Shown here: positions 33,410 through 42,217 of the stretch, in pieces
Position numbering within the stretch: position 1 is the first letter of the stretch
Layout of the letters: the number at the start of each line of letters is the position of its first letter
DNA from: Hydrogenophaga sp.
GTDB taxonomy: Bacteria; Pseudomonadota; Gammaproteobacteria; Burkholderiales; Burkholderiaceae_C
Assembly (NCBI GenBank): GCA_020048405.1
Contig: JAIFMP010000040.1
Location: 1 to 49,002 of the forward strand
Reading direction: 5' to 3'
DNA: 49,002 nt
Program-made: the position numbers and the translations under genes
Notes under the pieces: model-generated
What the model saw: only the letters and a program-made list of their open reading frames with translations
Database searches by the model: none
What the model was told of the DNA's origin: nothing

Positions 33410-34693
33410 TCAGGGATTGGTGAAGCGATCGCCGACCTTCACGCTGTCGCTGATTTGCAGCACCAGTCCGTAAGACACACGCTCAAACACGCGGAACACC
33501 ACCATGAGCCCGTTGCGCTCTGATGGCAGCTTGATGGTGGCGCGCTGGCTGTCGGTACGGTCTTGCAGGCGCCGTCCATCTTTGAGCACCGCCAGCACAT
33601 GGCCGGGGGCCACGCCATGCTCGGCGCCCCGGTTGATGGCCACCACTTGGTTCTGCCCTGCGTAAGTGACCGCATTGCCATATACCGAAACGATTTGACC
33701 CGCCTGGTCTTGCTCTGGGGCACGGGGCACGAACAGGCTGAAATCCCGGGGGGGCTCGGGCAACATGCGGTCGCCCGCGCGGATTTCTTCCTTGGTGGCA
33801 GTGATGTCCACCGTGGCCGGCACAATTTCGGCCTCCAATTTGCCGTCCTTGCCACGCACCTGGTTGAGTTGCTCGGCCCTGGCCAGACGCACGCGCCCAA
33901 CATACTGCGCTTCAAAACCCAGCACCTCGCCTGTGGTGGGGTCTTTCAGGGGCGTTGCGCTGCGAAACACCCTGAAATCGCGCGGACTGCCACGCTCAAT
34001 GGTCAGCGCGCCATCACCATCAGCACCCAACAGGGATCGCGCATAGGCCCGGTCACCACGGCTGAGCAGCACACGGCCCTCCTGCGCGGCCACCAAGCGC
34101 GGTGCCTGGGCAAACTCGGCTTCGTTGACGACCTGCGCCTCGGTCAGGAATGGCTCGATGAGCTGCATTGAGATGGGCGGGATGGCGGAGTCACTCAGAG
34201 CCTCGTAACGCGTGCGGGGAGACACCCGAACGGTGGGCACATCGCCATCGGCCCCAGCCACCCGCAGCAATGCGCGCCCGCTGGATGTGTCCAGCACCAA
34301 CACCTGCCCGGGGTAGATGCGGTGCGGGTTGCGGATGTCGTTCAGGTTCATTCCCCACAGCTCGGGCCATCGCCAGGGGCTGCGCAAAAAGAGGCCCGAA
34401 ATAGCCCACAGCGTGTCTCCGCGCACCACGGTGTGGCGTTCGGGCGCATCGGGGGACAGGTCGCTGAGCGCAACACCGGCCTGGGCCACTTGGTTGGCAG
34501 TGGCGCGTTGCTGGGGCGTGACAGGAAAGTTCTGTGCAGCGACCACTGCGGGCAGCATGCAAGCCACCAGCAAAACTGCCAGTCGTGCTGGCGCAAACAG
34601 GCGTGCACCACACGCAGTAGGCTCAGAAAATGACACGCAACGGCGCATCGCAGTGTGGGGCGTGGCAGCAAGAATGCGGGGCATTGCGTTCAT
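33410..34693 (-). CDS. LysM domain peptidoglycan-binding protein, exported
   Basis: 427 residues from the ATG at 34693 (CAGAGA upstream); 34648 is an alternative that leaves a more standard signal peptide. A hydrophobic segment ending VVAAQ is a signal-peptide cleavage site, and a LysM domain follows (RHTVVRGDTLWAISGLFL to IYPGQVLVL). The rest is a beta-rich region of unknown function that ends with an outer-membrane-protein-like strand pattern. Proteins of this type precede dprA and face def in many Burkholderiales. It probably acts at the cell wall; no catalytic residues are recognisable. Confidence 0.88.
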   Translation of the reverse strand: MNAMPRILAATPHTAMRRCVSFSEPTACGARLFAPARLAVLLVACMLPAVVAAQNFPVTPQQRATANQVAQAGVALSDLSPDAPERHTVVRGDTLWAISGLFLRSPWRWPELWGMNLNDIRNPHRIYPGQVLVLDTSSGRALLRVAGADGDVPTVRVSPRTRYEALSDSAIPPISMQLIEPFLTEAQVVNEAEFAQAPRLVAAQEGRVLLSRGDRAYARSLLGADGDGALTIERGSPRDFRVFRSATPLKDPTTGEVLGFEAQYVGRVRLARAEQLNQVRGKDGKLEAEIVPATVDITATKEEIRAGDRMLPEPPRDFSLFVPRAPEQDQAGQIVSVYGNAVTYAGQNQVVAINRGAEHGVAPGHVLAVLKDGRRLQDRTDSQRATIKLPSERNGLMVVFRVFERVSYGLVLQISDSVKVGDRFTNP

Positions 34694-34860
34694 GTTCTCT
34701 GGATGAAATTGGCTTTGGATTTTGCGCGTAAGCCCCGGATTGGACAACACAACGAAGCCAACACGACCCGGTGCAACATCAAAAGTGGCGAAAATACCGA
34801 CATCCCATCCGTCCTGCAGGCCCTTCCATGTGTGGGGCCCCGTTGCTTTTGATGCCAGCC
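34694..34860. promoter_or_regulatory. Divergent intergenic region LysM gene / def
   Basis: 167 bases with promoters expected for both directions. An AT-richer patch (about 34775-34800) lies near the def side, but I could not pick a convincing -35/-10 pair for either strand. No hairpin or repeat stands out. Confidence 0.25.
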
Positions 34861-35394
34861 ATGCCCATTTTGCACATCCTGCGTTACCCCGATCCCCGTT
34901 TGCACACAGTGGCCAAGCCCTTGGCAGCTGTGGGCCCTGAGCTGCAACCGCTCATCGACAACATGCTGGAGACCATGTACGACGCCCAAGGCATAGGCCT
35001 GGCCGCCACCCAGGTAGACGTGCACCAGCGTATGGTGGTGATCGACGTGAGTGAAGAGCACAACCAGCCGCTGGTGCTCATCAACCCCACCATCGTCTGG
35101 ACCAGCCCCGAACGGCACAAAGGCGACGAAGGTTGCCTGTCAGTGCCCGGCATTTACGACGGCGTGGAGCGCTCGGTGGCCGTGCGCGTCGAGGCGCTGG
35201 ACCGCCACGGCAACCCCCAGACCATCGAGGCCGAAGGCCTGCTGGCCGTGTGCATCCAGCACGAACTCGACCATTTGATGGGCAAGGTGTTTGTGGAATA
35301 CCTCTCGCCGCTCAAGCGCAACCGCATCAAAACCAAGTTGAACAAAGAGCTGAAAGACGAACGCTCGGCCCACGACCTGGGCGGGCGGCGCTGA
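34861..35394 (+). CDS. def: Peptide deformylase
   Basis: 177 residues from the ATG at 34861, which gives the typical start [13 protein letters not shown]; the open frame continues upstream but is not family-like. All three motifs of the metalloenzyme are present: GIGLAATQ (44-51), EGCLSVPG with metal ligand Cys92, and QHELDHL (133-139) with two histidine ligands and the catalytic glutamate. It removes the formyl group from new proteins. The stop and the next start share one base (TGATG), coupling it to fmt. Confidence 0.97.
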   Translation: MPILHILRYPDPRLHTVAKPLAAVGPELQPLIDNMLETMYDAQGIGLAATQVDVHQRMVVIDVSEEHNQPLVLINPTIVWTSPERHKGDEGCLSVPGIYDGVERSVAVRVEALDRHGNPQTIEAEGLLAVCIQHELDHLMGKVFVEYLSPLKRNRIKTKLNKELKDERSAHDLGGRR

Positions 35395-36401
35395 TGTCTG
35401 CTACCCATGCAAACAGCCTGCGCGTGGCGTTTGCAGGCACGCCCGAATTCGCCAGCGCGGCGCTGGCACGGCTGCACGCTGCCGGTTTTCACGTGCCACT
35501 GGTGCTGACCCAGCCGGACCGCCCGGCGGGCCGGGGCATGAAGTTGCAGGCCTCGCCTGTCAAGCAGTTTGCCGTTGAACACCACATACCCGTGGTCCAG
35601 CCCCACAGCCTTCGGCTGGACGGCAAGTTCCCCGACGACGCTGCTGCGGCGCAAGCCGCCCTGCAGGCGGCTGCCCCTGACGTGCTCGTGGTGGCAGCCT
35701 ATGGATTGATCTTGCCGCAATGGGTGCTTGACCTCCCGAGGCTGGGGTGCCTGAACATCCACGCCTCGCTGCTGCCGCGCTGGAGAGGTGCAGCACCCAT
35801 CCACCGGGCCATCGAAGCGGGCGATACCCACACCGGCATCACCATCATGCAAATGGACGCGGGGTTGGATACCGGCGACATGCTGGTGCGCGAAACCCTG
35901 ACCATTGCCCCCACCGACACCACAGCCACGCTGCATGACCGCCTGGCCAATCTGGGCGGGCGGCTGATGGTGGAAGTGCTGGAACTAGCCGCTTGTGGAG
36001 GCCTGCGCCCCGTGCCACAACCCGCCGAAGGCGTGACCTATGCCCACAAAATTGAAAAGGCCGAGAGCGCGGTGGACTGGGGCAACAGCGCCGCCACCAT
36101 TGAACGGCGCATCCGCTCGTTCGACCCCTTCCCCGGTGCCAGCACCACGCTGGGAGCCGACACACTCAAGTTGTGGGGCGCTGCAATCCATGAAAATTAT
36201 GATAGTGAACTATTGAATACAAAAAAGCCACAAGGGCATATTTTATTCATAAACGATCTGGGCATTGGTGTTCAAACTGGTCAGGGCGTTCTCGTGCTCA
36301 CCCACCTGCAACGCGCCGGCGGCAAGCGCCTGCCCGCTGCAGACTTCCTGCGCGGTTGCCCACTGGTGCCCGGCATGGTGTTGGGTGGCCCCACGGCCTG
36401 A
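35394..36401 (+). CDS. fmt: Methionyl-tRNA formyltransferase
   Basis: 335 residues. It formylates initiator Met-tRNA. The N-terminal formyltransferase domain shows [17 protein letters not shown], the catalytic region [20 protein letters not shown] and [11 protein letters not shown]; the C-terminal tRNA-binding domain follows to [18 protein letters not shown]. In the C-terminal domain about 23 residues ([20 protein letters not shown] and on) are encoded by a strikingly AT-rich patch at 36186-36256 that resembles a short dispersed repeat; the frame stays open. It overlaps def by one base and is followed by azlC after 4 bases. Confidence 0.95.
   Translation: MSATHANSLRVAFAGTPEFASAALARLHAAGFHVPLVLTQPDRPAGRGMKLQASPVKQFAVEHHIPVVQPHSLRLDGKFPDDAAAAQAALQAAAPDVLVVAAYGLILPQWVLDLPRLGCLNIHASLLPRWRGAAPIHRAIEAGDTHTGITIMQMDAGLDTGDMLVRETLTIAPTDTTATLHDRLANLGGRLMVEVLELAACGGLRPVPQPAEGVTYAHKIEKAESAVDWGNSAATIERRIRSFDPFPGASTTLGADTLKLWGAAIHENYDSELLNTKKPQGHILFINDLGIGVQTGQGVLVLTHLQRAGGKRLPAADFLRGCPLVPGMVLGGPTA
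36186..36256 (+). repeat. AT-rich repeat-like insert read in frame within fmt
   Basis: About 70 bases of strongly AT-rich sequence between GC-rich flanks. Its ends form imperfect inverted arms (ATGAAAATTATGAT and ATATTTTATTCAT), and inside it are GATAGTGAACT and AAAAAGCCACAAGGGC. The layout parallels the elements at 16710-16762 and 26366-26430. The membership is inferred from composition and order, not from a close match. Confidence 0.4.
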
Positions 36402-36405
36402 GCGC

Positions 36406-37143
36406 ATGTTTTTCAAGCCTGCCTATTTCCGCCACCCCGACTACTGGGCGGGCGTCCGCGACCTCGCCAGCGTGGCCACCGGCATCGCCGCGTGGGGGCT
36501 GATGACCGGGGTGGCCATGGTCAAGTCGGGTATGAGCCCGTTGGAGGCTGTGGCCATGACACTGTTTGTGTTTGCGGGCAGCGCCCAGTTGGCGGCCATT
36601 CCGCTGATCGCAGCCGGGGCACCACTGTGGGTGATTCTGGCCACCGCGTTTTGCGTGAACCTGCGTTTTGTGGTGTTTTCGGCGCATTTGCGACCCTATG
36701 TCATGCACCTGTCGCTGCGAGAGCGCCTGGTCACCGGCTACCTCACTGCCGACCTGAGCTACGTCTTTTTTGCCAAGCGTTATCCCCACGCACCCACAGT
36801 ACACACCCCACCTGGCGAGCTCCTGGCCCAACAAGCCTACCTGGCGGGCAACACCGGCATCAACTGGGTGTCGTGGATGGGGGCCAGCATGGTGGGCATT
36901 GCGCTGGCCAATGCCATCCCCACCCAATGGGGGCTAGGCTTTGCGGGCATTCTGGCCTTGCTGGGGGTGATGTTGTCGCTGGCCAGTTCGCCTCTGCGCA
37001 TCGTGGCCATGGCCATTTCGGGGGCGGCGGCGGTGGTCGCGTTCGCGCTGCCACTCAAGCTCAACATCGTGGTCGCCATTGCCGTGGCGGTGGCCCTGTC
37101 GCTACTGATCGACCGCCACCGCGAGGCAACGCAGCATGGTTGA
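36406..37143 (+). CDS. azlC: AzlC family branched-chain amino acid exporter, large subunit
   Basis: 245 residues with about seven hydrophobic helices. The AzlC family signature is seen in PLEAVAMTLFVFAGSAQLAA and in FCVNLRFVVFSAHLRPY. AzlC works with the small partner AzlD to export branched-chain amino acids or analogues such as methionine. The azlD start overlaps its end by 8 bases (37136-37143). It follows fmt by 4 bases, so the two probably share a transcript. The substrate is not deducible. Confidence 0.92.
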   Translation: MFFKPAYFRHPDYWAGVRDLASVATGIAAWGLMTGVAMVKSGMSPLEAVAMTLFVFAGSAQLAAIPLIAAGAPLWVILATAFCVNLRFVVFSAHLRPYVMHLSLRERLVTGYLTADLSYVFFAKRYPHAPTVHTPPGELLAQQAYLAGNTGINWVSWMGASMVGIALANAIPTQWGLGFAGILALLGVMLSLASSPLRIVAMAISGAAAVVAFALPLKLNIVVAIAVAVALSLLIDRHREATQHG

Positions 37144-37489
37144 TGCATCGACTTTCGGCCAGACCGATGGGTGGACGCTGCTGACCATTGCCTGCCTCAC
37201 CGTCGTGACGGTGCTCACCCGTTGCCTGTTTTTCCTGTCAGACAAGCCCTGGACGCTGCCGCACTGGGCCCAGCGCGGCCTGCAGTACGCACCCATCGCT
37301 GCACTGGGCGCGGTGGTCATCCCCGAGGTGGTCATGAGCCAGGGAGCGCTGATCACCACCTGGCAGGACGCGCGGGTGTTCGCGGTGATCGCCGGGTCGG
37401 CCTGGTTTTTCAAACAGCGCGGCGTGCTGGGCACCATCGTGGTGGGCATGGCGGTGTACCTGCCGCTGCGCCTTGGGCTGGGGTGGTAA
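37136..37489 (+). CDS. azlD: AzlD family transporter, small subunit
   Basis: 117 residues, four hydrophobic helices, typical of AzlD: TVVTVLTRCLFFLSD early, then LQYAPIAALGAVVIPEVV and a final AVYLPLRLGLGW. It is the partner of AzlC and overlaps it by 8 bases. The regulator gene starts 4 bases after its stop, so a single transcript def-fmt-azlC-azlD-regulator-kinase is possible. Confidence 0.92.
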   Translation: MVDASTFGQTDGWTLLTIACLTVVTVLTRCLFFLSDKPWTLPHWAQRGLQYAPIAALGAVVIPEVVMSQGALITTWQDARVFAVIAGSAWFFKQRGVLGTIVVGMAVYLPLRLGLGW

Positions 37490-37492
37490 GCC

Positions 37493-38200
37493 ATGCGGCT
37501 GCTGTTGGTAGAAGACGATCCAGGCATTGCCACGGGCCTGCAAGCAGCCCTCAAGCAAGCCGGGCACGCGGTGGACTGTGCGTCTACGCTGGCCCAGGCT
37601 TGGGCCGTGCTGACGTGTGAGCCCTTCGATGCCGTGCTGCTCGATCTCACCCTGCCTGACGGAGACGGTTTAGGCCTGCTGCGCAAAATCCGCGTACGCA
37701 CCGCAGGCGTGCTTCACGGCGGAAACCCCGAACTGCCCAGACCCGACCTGCCCGTGCTCATCATGACGGCGCGCGACGCGGTTCCCGACCGCATCACTGG
37801 CCTGGACGGCGGCGCAGACGACTATCTGACCAAGCCCTTCGACGTGAACGAACTCCTGGCCCGCCTGCGCGTGGCCATGCGCCGCGCCGCTGGCCGGGCA
37901 AGCCCACTCATCATCCACGGTGAGGTCTCTCTCAACCCTGCCACCCGCACGGTTGAGAAAGCAGGGCAACCCGTGGTGCTGGGCGCACGGGAGTTCAGCC
38001 TGCTGCTGGCGTTGATGCAATCCCCGGGCGAGGTGCTTGACCGGGCCCGCCTGGAAGCAGCCGTATACGGGTTTGGAGAGGAGCTGGACAGCAACGCCAT
38101 TGAGGTGCACATCCACCACCTGAGGCGCAAGCTGGGTGACGGCTACATCAAGAACGTGCGTGGTGTGGGTTACTTTCTGGCGCGTGAGGCAGACACGTGA
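37493..38200 (+). CDS. OmpR-family response regulator (QseB/PmrA-like)
   Basis: 235 residues. The receiver domain (about 1-120) has MRLLLVEDDPG, phospho-acceptor Asp51 in LLDLTLPDGDG and the conserved Lys in DDYLTKPFDV; a 14-residue insert (VLHGGNPELPRPDL region) lengthens the segment before LIMTARDA. The winged-helix output domain ends with DSNAIEVHIHHLRRKLG and IKNVRGVGYFL. QseB/PmrA-type regulators bind direct repeats with 11-bp spacing; such repeats lie upstream of eptA (39541-39568). It overlaps its kinase gene by four bases (GTGA). Confidence 0.93.
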   Translation: MRLLLVEDDPGIATGLQAALKQAGHAVDCASTLAQAWAVLTCEPFDAVLLDLTLPDGDGLGLLRKIRVRTAGVLHGGNPELPRPDLPVLIMTARDAVPDRITGLDGGADDYLTKPFDVNELLARLRVAMRRAAGRASPLIIHGEVSLNPATRTVEKAGQPVVLGAREFSLLLALMQSPGEVLDRARLEAAVYGFGEELDSNAIEVHIHHLRRKLGDGYIKNVRGVGYFLAREADT

Positions 38201-39567
38201 GCCAGTCATCGCCCCCACAGCGTCCGCCTCTCTGGCGCCACCTGTGGATGTGGACGCTGGTAGCGATGGCGGCCACCTGGGCCACCCTCGCAGGCGTGGC
38301 GTACTACACCGGCTTGCACGAGGCCGATGAAATCAGCGATGGCCAGTTGGTGGCTTCCGCGCAGCTATGGCTCAGCCTGCCGACACTGCAGCCAGTCACT
38401 GCGCCCGCTCAAACCGGCGGCCTCAAACCCGAGAAACACGGTTACGAGCAGCCGCAGGCCGTGATGGTTTGGCAAGACGGAATACTGGTACTCGACACGC
38501 ACGGTCTGGCCAGCGGTTGGCCCGTGCCCACCACATCGGGCTACCACACGCAGCTGGTGGCCGTGGATGGCGCGACCCGACATTGGCGGCAGTACACAGC
38601 CATCGACCCAGTACGTTCACCTGGCCGGAGGGTGACTGCGGTGGTGGACCTCGATGCGCGCAACGCCCTGGGCCGCGACATCGCAGAGCACATTGCCCGT
38701 CCAGCACTGGTGGTGCTACCGCTGGTGGCATTGCTGCTGGCCTGGGCGCTTCGCAAGGGCCTGGCCCCGCTGAACCGTTTGTCGGCACAGATCGACGCGC
38801 TCGATCTGGCGAAGCATGAACGTCTGGACGGGCAACACCGATTTGAAGACTTTTCCAGCGCCGTGAAAGCGATCAACTCCCTGGTGGACAGGCTCGATGC
38901 CCAGGTGCAGCAAGAGCGCGCCTTTGCCTCGGACATTGCGCACGAACTTCGCACCCCTCTCACGGCCATCAGCGTACAAGCGCACGCCCTCACAGGTTCG
39001 GGCGACCCGTTGGCGCGGGACGCCGCTGCACAACGCATGCAGCAGCAGGCCATGCATGCGGGCGACATCCTGACCCAGCTTCTGGCCTTCGCCCGGGCAC
39101 AACGGCAGGGCGAAGTTGGCTCGCAACCCATTTGCGTGGCCCATTTGGTCAAAAGTGTACTGGCGCAACACGCCCAGACTGCGCACGAGAGTGGTCATGA
39201 CCTGGTGCTGGAAGTGTCCCCCGAGGCACACCGGTGGCAACTGCAAGGCCACCCTTTGCTGCTGGAACTGGCGGTACGCAATCTGGTGGACAACGCCTTG
39301 CGTCACACGCCAGAGGGCACACAGGTACTGGTATCTTTGGAACTGGACAAAGGCATGTGGGTGCTGGCAGTCAGCGACAAACCGCCTCCGGTTGCACCAG
39401 CTGCAGGCGTTGGGCCCGAAGCAGTGCACGGGCTGGGCCTGGGCCTGGCGCATCGCCAGTTGGCACGGTGCACAACTGCAGTCCGGCTCCGCAACCGCAG
39501 GCTGGACCAGCAGACACGCGCTGGTTTGGCCAGCCGACGAGATAAGACCCGGTTAAGACCCCATTAA
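38197..39567 (+). CDS. Sensor histidine kinase (QseC/PmrB-like), C-terminus apparently frameshifted
   Basis: 456 residues as read from the GTG at 38197. Two helices (about 15-35 and 165-185) flank a periplasmic domain, followed by HAMP, a HisKA with phospho-accepting His249 (SDIAHELRTPLTAI) and an ATPase domain with LAVRNLVDNALRHTPEG. After GLGLGLA the given frame reads RQLARCTTAV..., unlike the family, while the neighbouring frame reads RIASWHGAQLQSG and ALVWPADEI, the expected ending, with a stop at 39554-39556. The break is at about 39440-39452. The probable true gene is therefore 38197-39556 with one indel. It likely senses envelope conditions and controls eptA. Confidence 0.85.
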   Translation: MSQSSPPQRPPLWRHLWMWTLVAMAATWATLAGVAYYTGLHEADEISDGQLVASAQLWLSLPTLQPVTAPAQTGGLKPEKHGYEQPQAVMVWQDGILVLDTHGLASGWPVPTTSGYHTQLVAVDGATRHWRQYTAIDPVRSPGRRVTAVVDLDARNALGRDIAEHIARPALVVLPLVALLLAWALRKGLAPLNRLSAQIDALDLAKHERLDGQHRFEDFSSAVKAINSLVDRLDAQVQQERAFASDIAHELRTPLTAISVQAHALTGSGDPLARDAAAQRMQQQAMHAGDILTQLLAFARAQRQGEVGSQPICVAHLVKSVLAQHAQTAHESGHDLVLEVSPEAHRWQLQGHPLLLELAVRNLVDNALRHTPEGTQVLVSLELDKGMWVLAVSDKPPPVAPAAGVGPEAVHGLGLGLAHRQLARCTTAVRLRNRRLDQQTRAGLASRRDKTRLRPH

Positions 39568-39583
39568 GGCCCTCTCTGTACGC
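39541..39583 (+). promoter_or_regulatory. PmrA-box-like triple direct repeat and -10 of eptA
   Basis: Three hexamers with exact 11-bp phasing: GATAAG (39541-39546), GTTAAG (39552-39557) and ATTAAG (39563-39568), with spacers ACCCG and ACCCC. This fits the YTTAAK-N5-YTTAAK type site of PmrA/QseB regulators. TACGCT (39578-39583) lies 9 bases after the last hexamer, the usual distance for an activator box replacing the -35. The site overlaps the end of the kinase gene and is 70 bases before the eptA ATG. Confidence 0.6.
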
Positions 39584-39638
39584 TCGTCTGCTGAGTGCGG
39601 CAACAGACGCATTGCCCCCTTCACCCCCGACCTCGCCC

Positions 39639-41334
39639 ATGCAACCCAAGCCAACCGCGCGCAGTTCCCTCCGCAGCACCACATCCCTGCTTCAGCTGGG
39701 ACAACTCTTTGTGAAACGCCACGAGTGGGGTGGTGATCGTCTTGGCCGTGTGGCTGGCATCCGTCGGCAACATAGCCCTGTGGCGGCAAATGATGGCGCT
39801 GCCCGAAATTTCCGGTACCCGCGGCCTGTTGTTCAGCCTGGGTTTTGGTGTGTGGGTGGCGGCGATCCTGTCGGCATTGTTGAGCCTGCTGGCGTGGCCG
39901 CGTGTGCTCAAGCCGGTGGCCACCGTGTTGCTGCTGATGGCCGCAGCGGCCACCCACTTCATGTGGGCCTATTCAGCCGTGATCGACCCGACCATGATCA
40001 CCAACGTGCTTCACACCGACGTGCGCGAGGTTCGCGACCTGCTGTCACCCGGTTTGTTTGTCACGCTGGTGGGCGTAGGGCTGTTGCCAGTGTGGTGGCT
40101 GTGGCGCCAAACCATTCGCCCCGCCAGCTGGCAACGGCGGTTGGGCGGCAACGCTGCGTTGCTGGTCGGCAGCGTGGTGGTGGCCGGCGGTGTGCTGATG
40201 CTGATGTTCCAGGATTTCGCTTCGCTGATGCGCAACCACAAGCATGTGCGCTACCTCATCAACCCGCTCAACAGCGTGTATGCCTTGGGCAAAACCGCGG
40301 CCGACACCGTTCCCCGCAGCCAACGGCCCTTACTGGCAGTGGGCGAAGATGCCACGCTGGGCGCGAGCTACACCGGACAAACACATGCGCCTTGGCTGGT
40401 GCTGGTGGTAGGCGAAACGGCCCGTGCCGCCAACTTTGGTCTGGGTGGCTACGCACGCGACACCACACCCGAATTGCGTGCCCTTCAGGCCGAAGGCAAC
40501 CTCACCTACTTTGCCAACGTGCGCTCCTGCGGCACCAACACACAGGCATCGGTCCCCTGCATGTTTTCCCATCTGGGCAAAGCAGCATTTGAGGCCAGTG
40601 ATGACCGGCACGAAAATCTGTTGGATGTGTTGCACCGTGCAGGTCTGGGTGTGGTCTGGATTGACAACCAGTCTGGCTGCAAAGGCGTGTGCGACAGGGT
40701 CCCCAATGTCACGACCCGTGAGCTGAAAGAGCCCTCGCTGTGCGCCCAAGGCGAATGCCTTGACGCCGTCATGCTCGGCGAAATGGAGCGCCAGCTGGCC
40801 GCCATGCCCACCGAACGCAAGGGCAAAGGTGTCGTGGTGGTTCTGCACCAGATGGGCAGCCACGGCCCGGCTTACCACCGTCGCTCGCCCACGCAATTCA
40901 CGGCGTTCCAGCCGGAGTGCCAAAGCAACGCTTTGCAAGATTGCAGCCGCGAGGCACTGGTCAATACCTATGACAACTCCATCAGGTACACAGACCATGT
41001 GCTGGCCCAAACCGTGGCATGGCTGAAGCAGCAGGCTGCCAGCACTGCGCTGCTGTATGTGTCAGACCACGGCGAATCGTTAGGCGAAAACAACCTGTAT
41101 CTGCACGGCCTGCCCTACGCCTTGGCACCGGTCGAACAAAAGCACGTGCCCATGCTCACCTGGTTGTCACCCGACATGCAAAGGCGGACGGGGGTCACAT
41201 CGAGCTGTCTGGCAGGCCGCACCCAGGAGCCCCTCACGCACGACAACCTGTTCCACAGCGTGCTGGGCTTGATGGATGTGTCCACCAGCGCCTATCAACC
41301 CGCGCGAGATCTGTTCCATGGCTGTGCCCGCTGA
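39639..41334 (+). CDS. eptA: Lipid A phosphoethanolamine transferase (one-base frame break near the N-terminus)
   Basis: Inner-membrane enzyme with a periplasmic sulfatase-like domain that adds phosphoethanolamine to lipid A. From 39730 the frame gives 534 residues: helices to about 190, then VVGETARAANFGLGGY, the nucleophile threonine in CGTNTQASVPCMFS and the metal site DHGESLGENNLYLHG. The natural start is the ATG at 39639; its frame reads LLQLGQLFVK, then breaks. Removing one A from the AAA at 39714-39716 joins it as LFVNATSGVVIVLAVWLA, restoring a 564-residue protein. The extra A is probably a sequencing fault. Neighbours are a PmrAB-like pair upstream and a PAP2 gene downstream (17-base overlap). 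Such modification reduces binding of cationic peptides. Confidence 0.9.
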
Positions 41335-42022
41335 AAGGCCAGCGGCCTCGACCGCTTTCCCCTGGACCACGGTACTGTTGGGCCTGGCGGCTGTGCTGGT
41401 GTGGGACGCCTCTGGCCTCGACCTGCCGCTGGCCCAACTGGTAGGCCACGCCTCCGGTTTCCCTTGGCAGTTTCACCCGCTGCTGACAAACGTTTTCCAT
41501 GAGGCTGCGAGAACCCTGGGCTGGGTGGTGTTGTGGGCCGTCACGCTGCTGGCCATCTGGCCTGTGAGTCCATTCAAGTCCCTCTCCACTCGTGAGCGGA
41601 GAGGGTGGGCAGGCAGTATTTGGGTGGCACTGTTGGTGGTGGTAGTGCTCAAAGGGATCAGCCACACCAGTTGCCCTTGGGACCTGGAGGTTTTTGGTGG
41701 CAGCGCCCAGCATATATCGCACTGGTTGTGGGGACAGCGGGACGGGGGGCCAGGCCACTGTTTTCCGGCCGGTCACGCCTCCACTGGGTTTGCCTTCGTG
41801 ACAGCGCACTTCTGGCTGAAAGCCAGGCACCCCGCGTTGGCCCAGCGCTGGATGTGGGTAGCCCTGGCCGCTGGCGCAGTGTTGGGACTCAGCCAGCAAC
41901 TGAGGGGCGCACACTTCATGAGCCACACTTTGTGGACAGCATGGCTGTGCTGGACACTCGGGGCCATGATGTGGCACTTCTTCAGACAAACAAATACGCA
42001 GCACAAAATTCTTGCTGAATAA
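41318..42022 (+). CDS. PAP2 superfamily membrane phosphatase-like protein
   Basis: 234 residues from the ATG at 41318, inside the end of eptA. Five to six helices are visible. The three PAP2 motifs are recognisable but altered: K-x6-CP (KGISHTSCPWDLEVFGG) instead of K-x6-RP, PAGHAST instead of PSGH, and SQ-x5-H (SQQLRGAHFMSH) instead of SR-x5-H-x3-D. This resembles a subfamily with CPWDL..FGG found beside eptA in related bacteria; the changes leave catalysis open. It probably acts on lipid A or undecaprenyl phosphates. A dyad (42033-42057) follows 11 bases after the stop. Confidence 0.82.
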   Translation: MAVPAERPAASTAFPWTTVLLGLAAVLVWDASGLDLPLAQLVGHASGFPWQFHPLLTNVFHEAARTLGWVVLWAVTLLAIWPVSPFKSLSTRERRGWAGSIWVALLVVVVLKGISHTSCPWDLEVFGGSAQHISHWLWGQRDGGPGHCFPAGHASTGFAFVTAHFWLKARHPALAQRWMWVALAAGAVLGLSQQLRGAHFMSHTLWTAWLCWTLGAMMWHFFRQTNTQHKILAE

Positions 42023-42032
42023 GTGAGGAGAG

Positions 42033-42057
42033 CCAATATGCTGCATATTTTCATTGG
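42033..42057. promoter_or_regulatory. Dyad after the PAP2 gene
   Basis: Outer arms CCAAT/ATTGG enclose an inner palindrome ATATGC-T-GCATAT. It may be a weak terminator (a TTTTC follows part of it) or an operator for the gene starting at 42218. Confidence 0.3.
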
Positions 42058-42149
42058 AAGTCATGTCGGCGCCACGTGAAGTGCGTCACACCCCAGAGCC
42101 TTTGCCTCAGACATGAGCCACAGGGCCACGGCACCGCCGCAGGTTTGCC

Positions 42150-42155
42150 TACAAT
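42150..42155 (+). promoter_or_regulatory. Candidate -10 of the REC-GGDEF-EAL gene
   Basis: TACAAT in the context CCTACAATGG, the same context as near yajC. A start about 7 bases on gives a 5' leader of about 55 bases before the GTG at 42218. No clear -35 is present. Confidence 0.35.
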
Positions 42156-42217
42156 GGGCTGCCGGGTTGATCAAAACCGACACAAGCTGCACACAGCCCA
42201 CGCCACGAAAGCCCACC

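Noticed and set aside
37493-39567. A regulator box near the start of the response regulator gene for autoregulation
   Set aside because: The azlD stop lies 4 bases before the start and no phased TTAAG repeats occur there.
39639-42022. Possibility that eptA is an acquired mcr-type colistin resistance gene
   Set aside because: No insertion sequence, plasmid or compositional sign is nearby, and it is embedded with its regulators and a PAP2 gene, as in chromosomal eptA.
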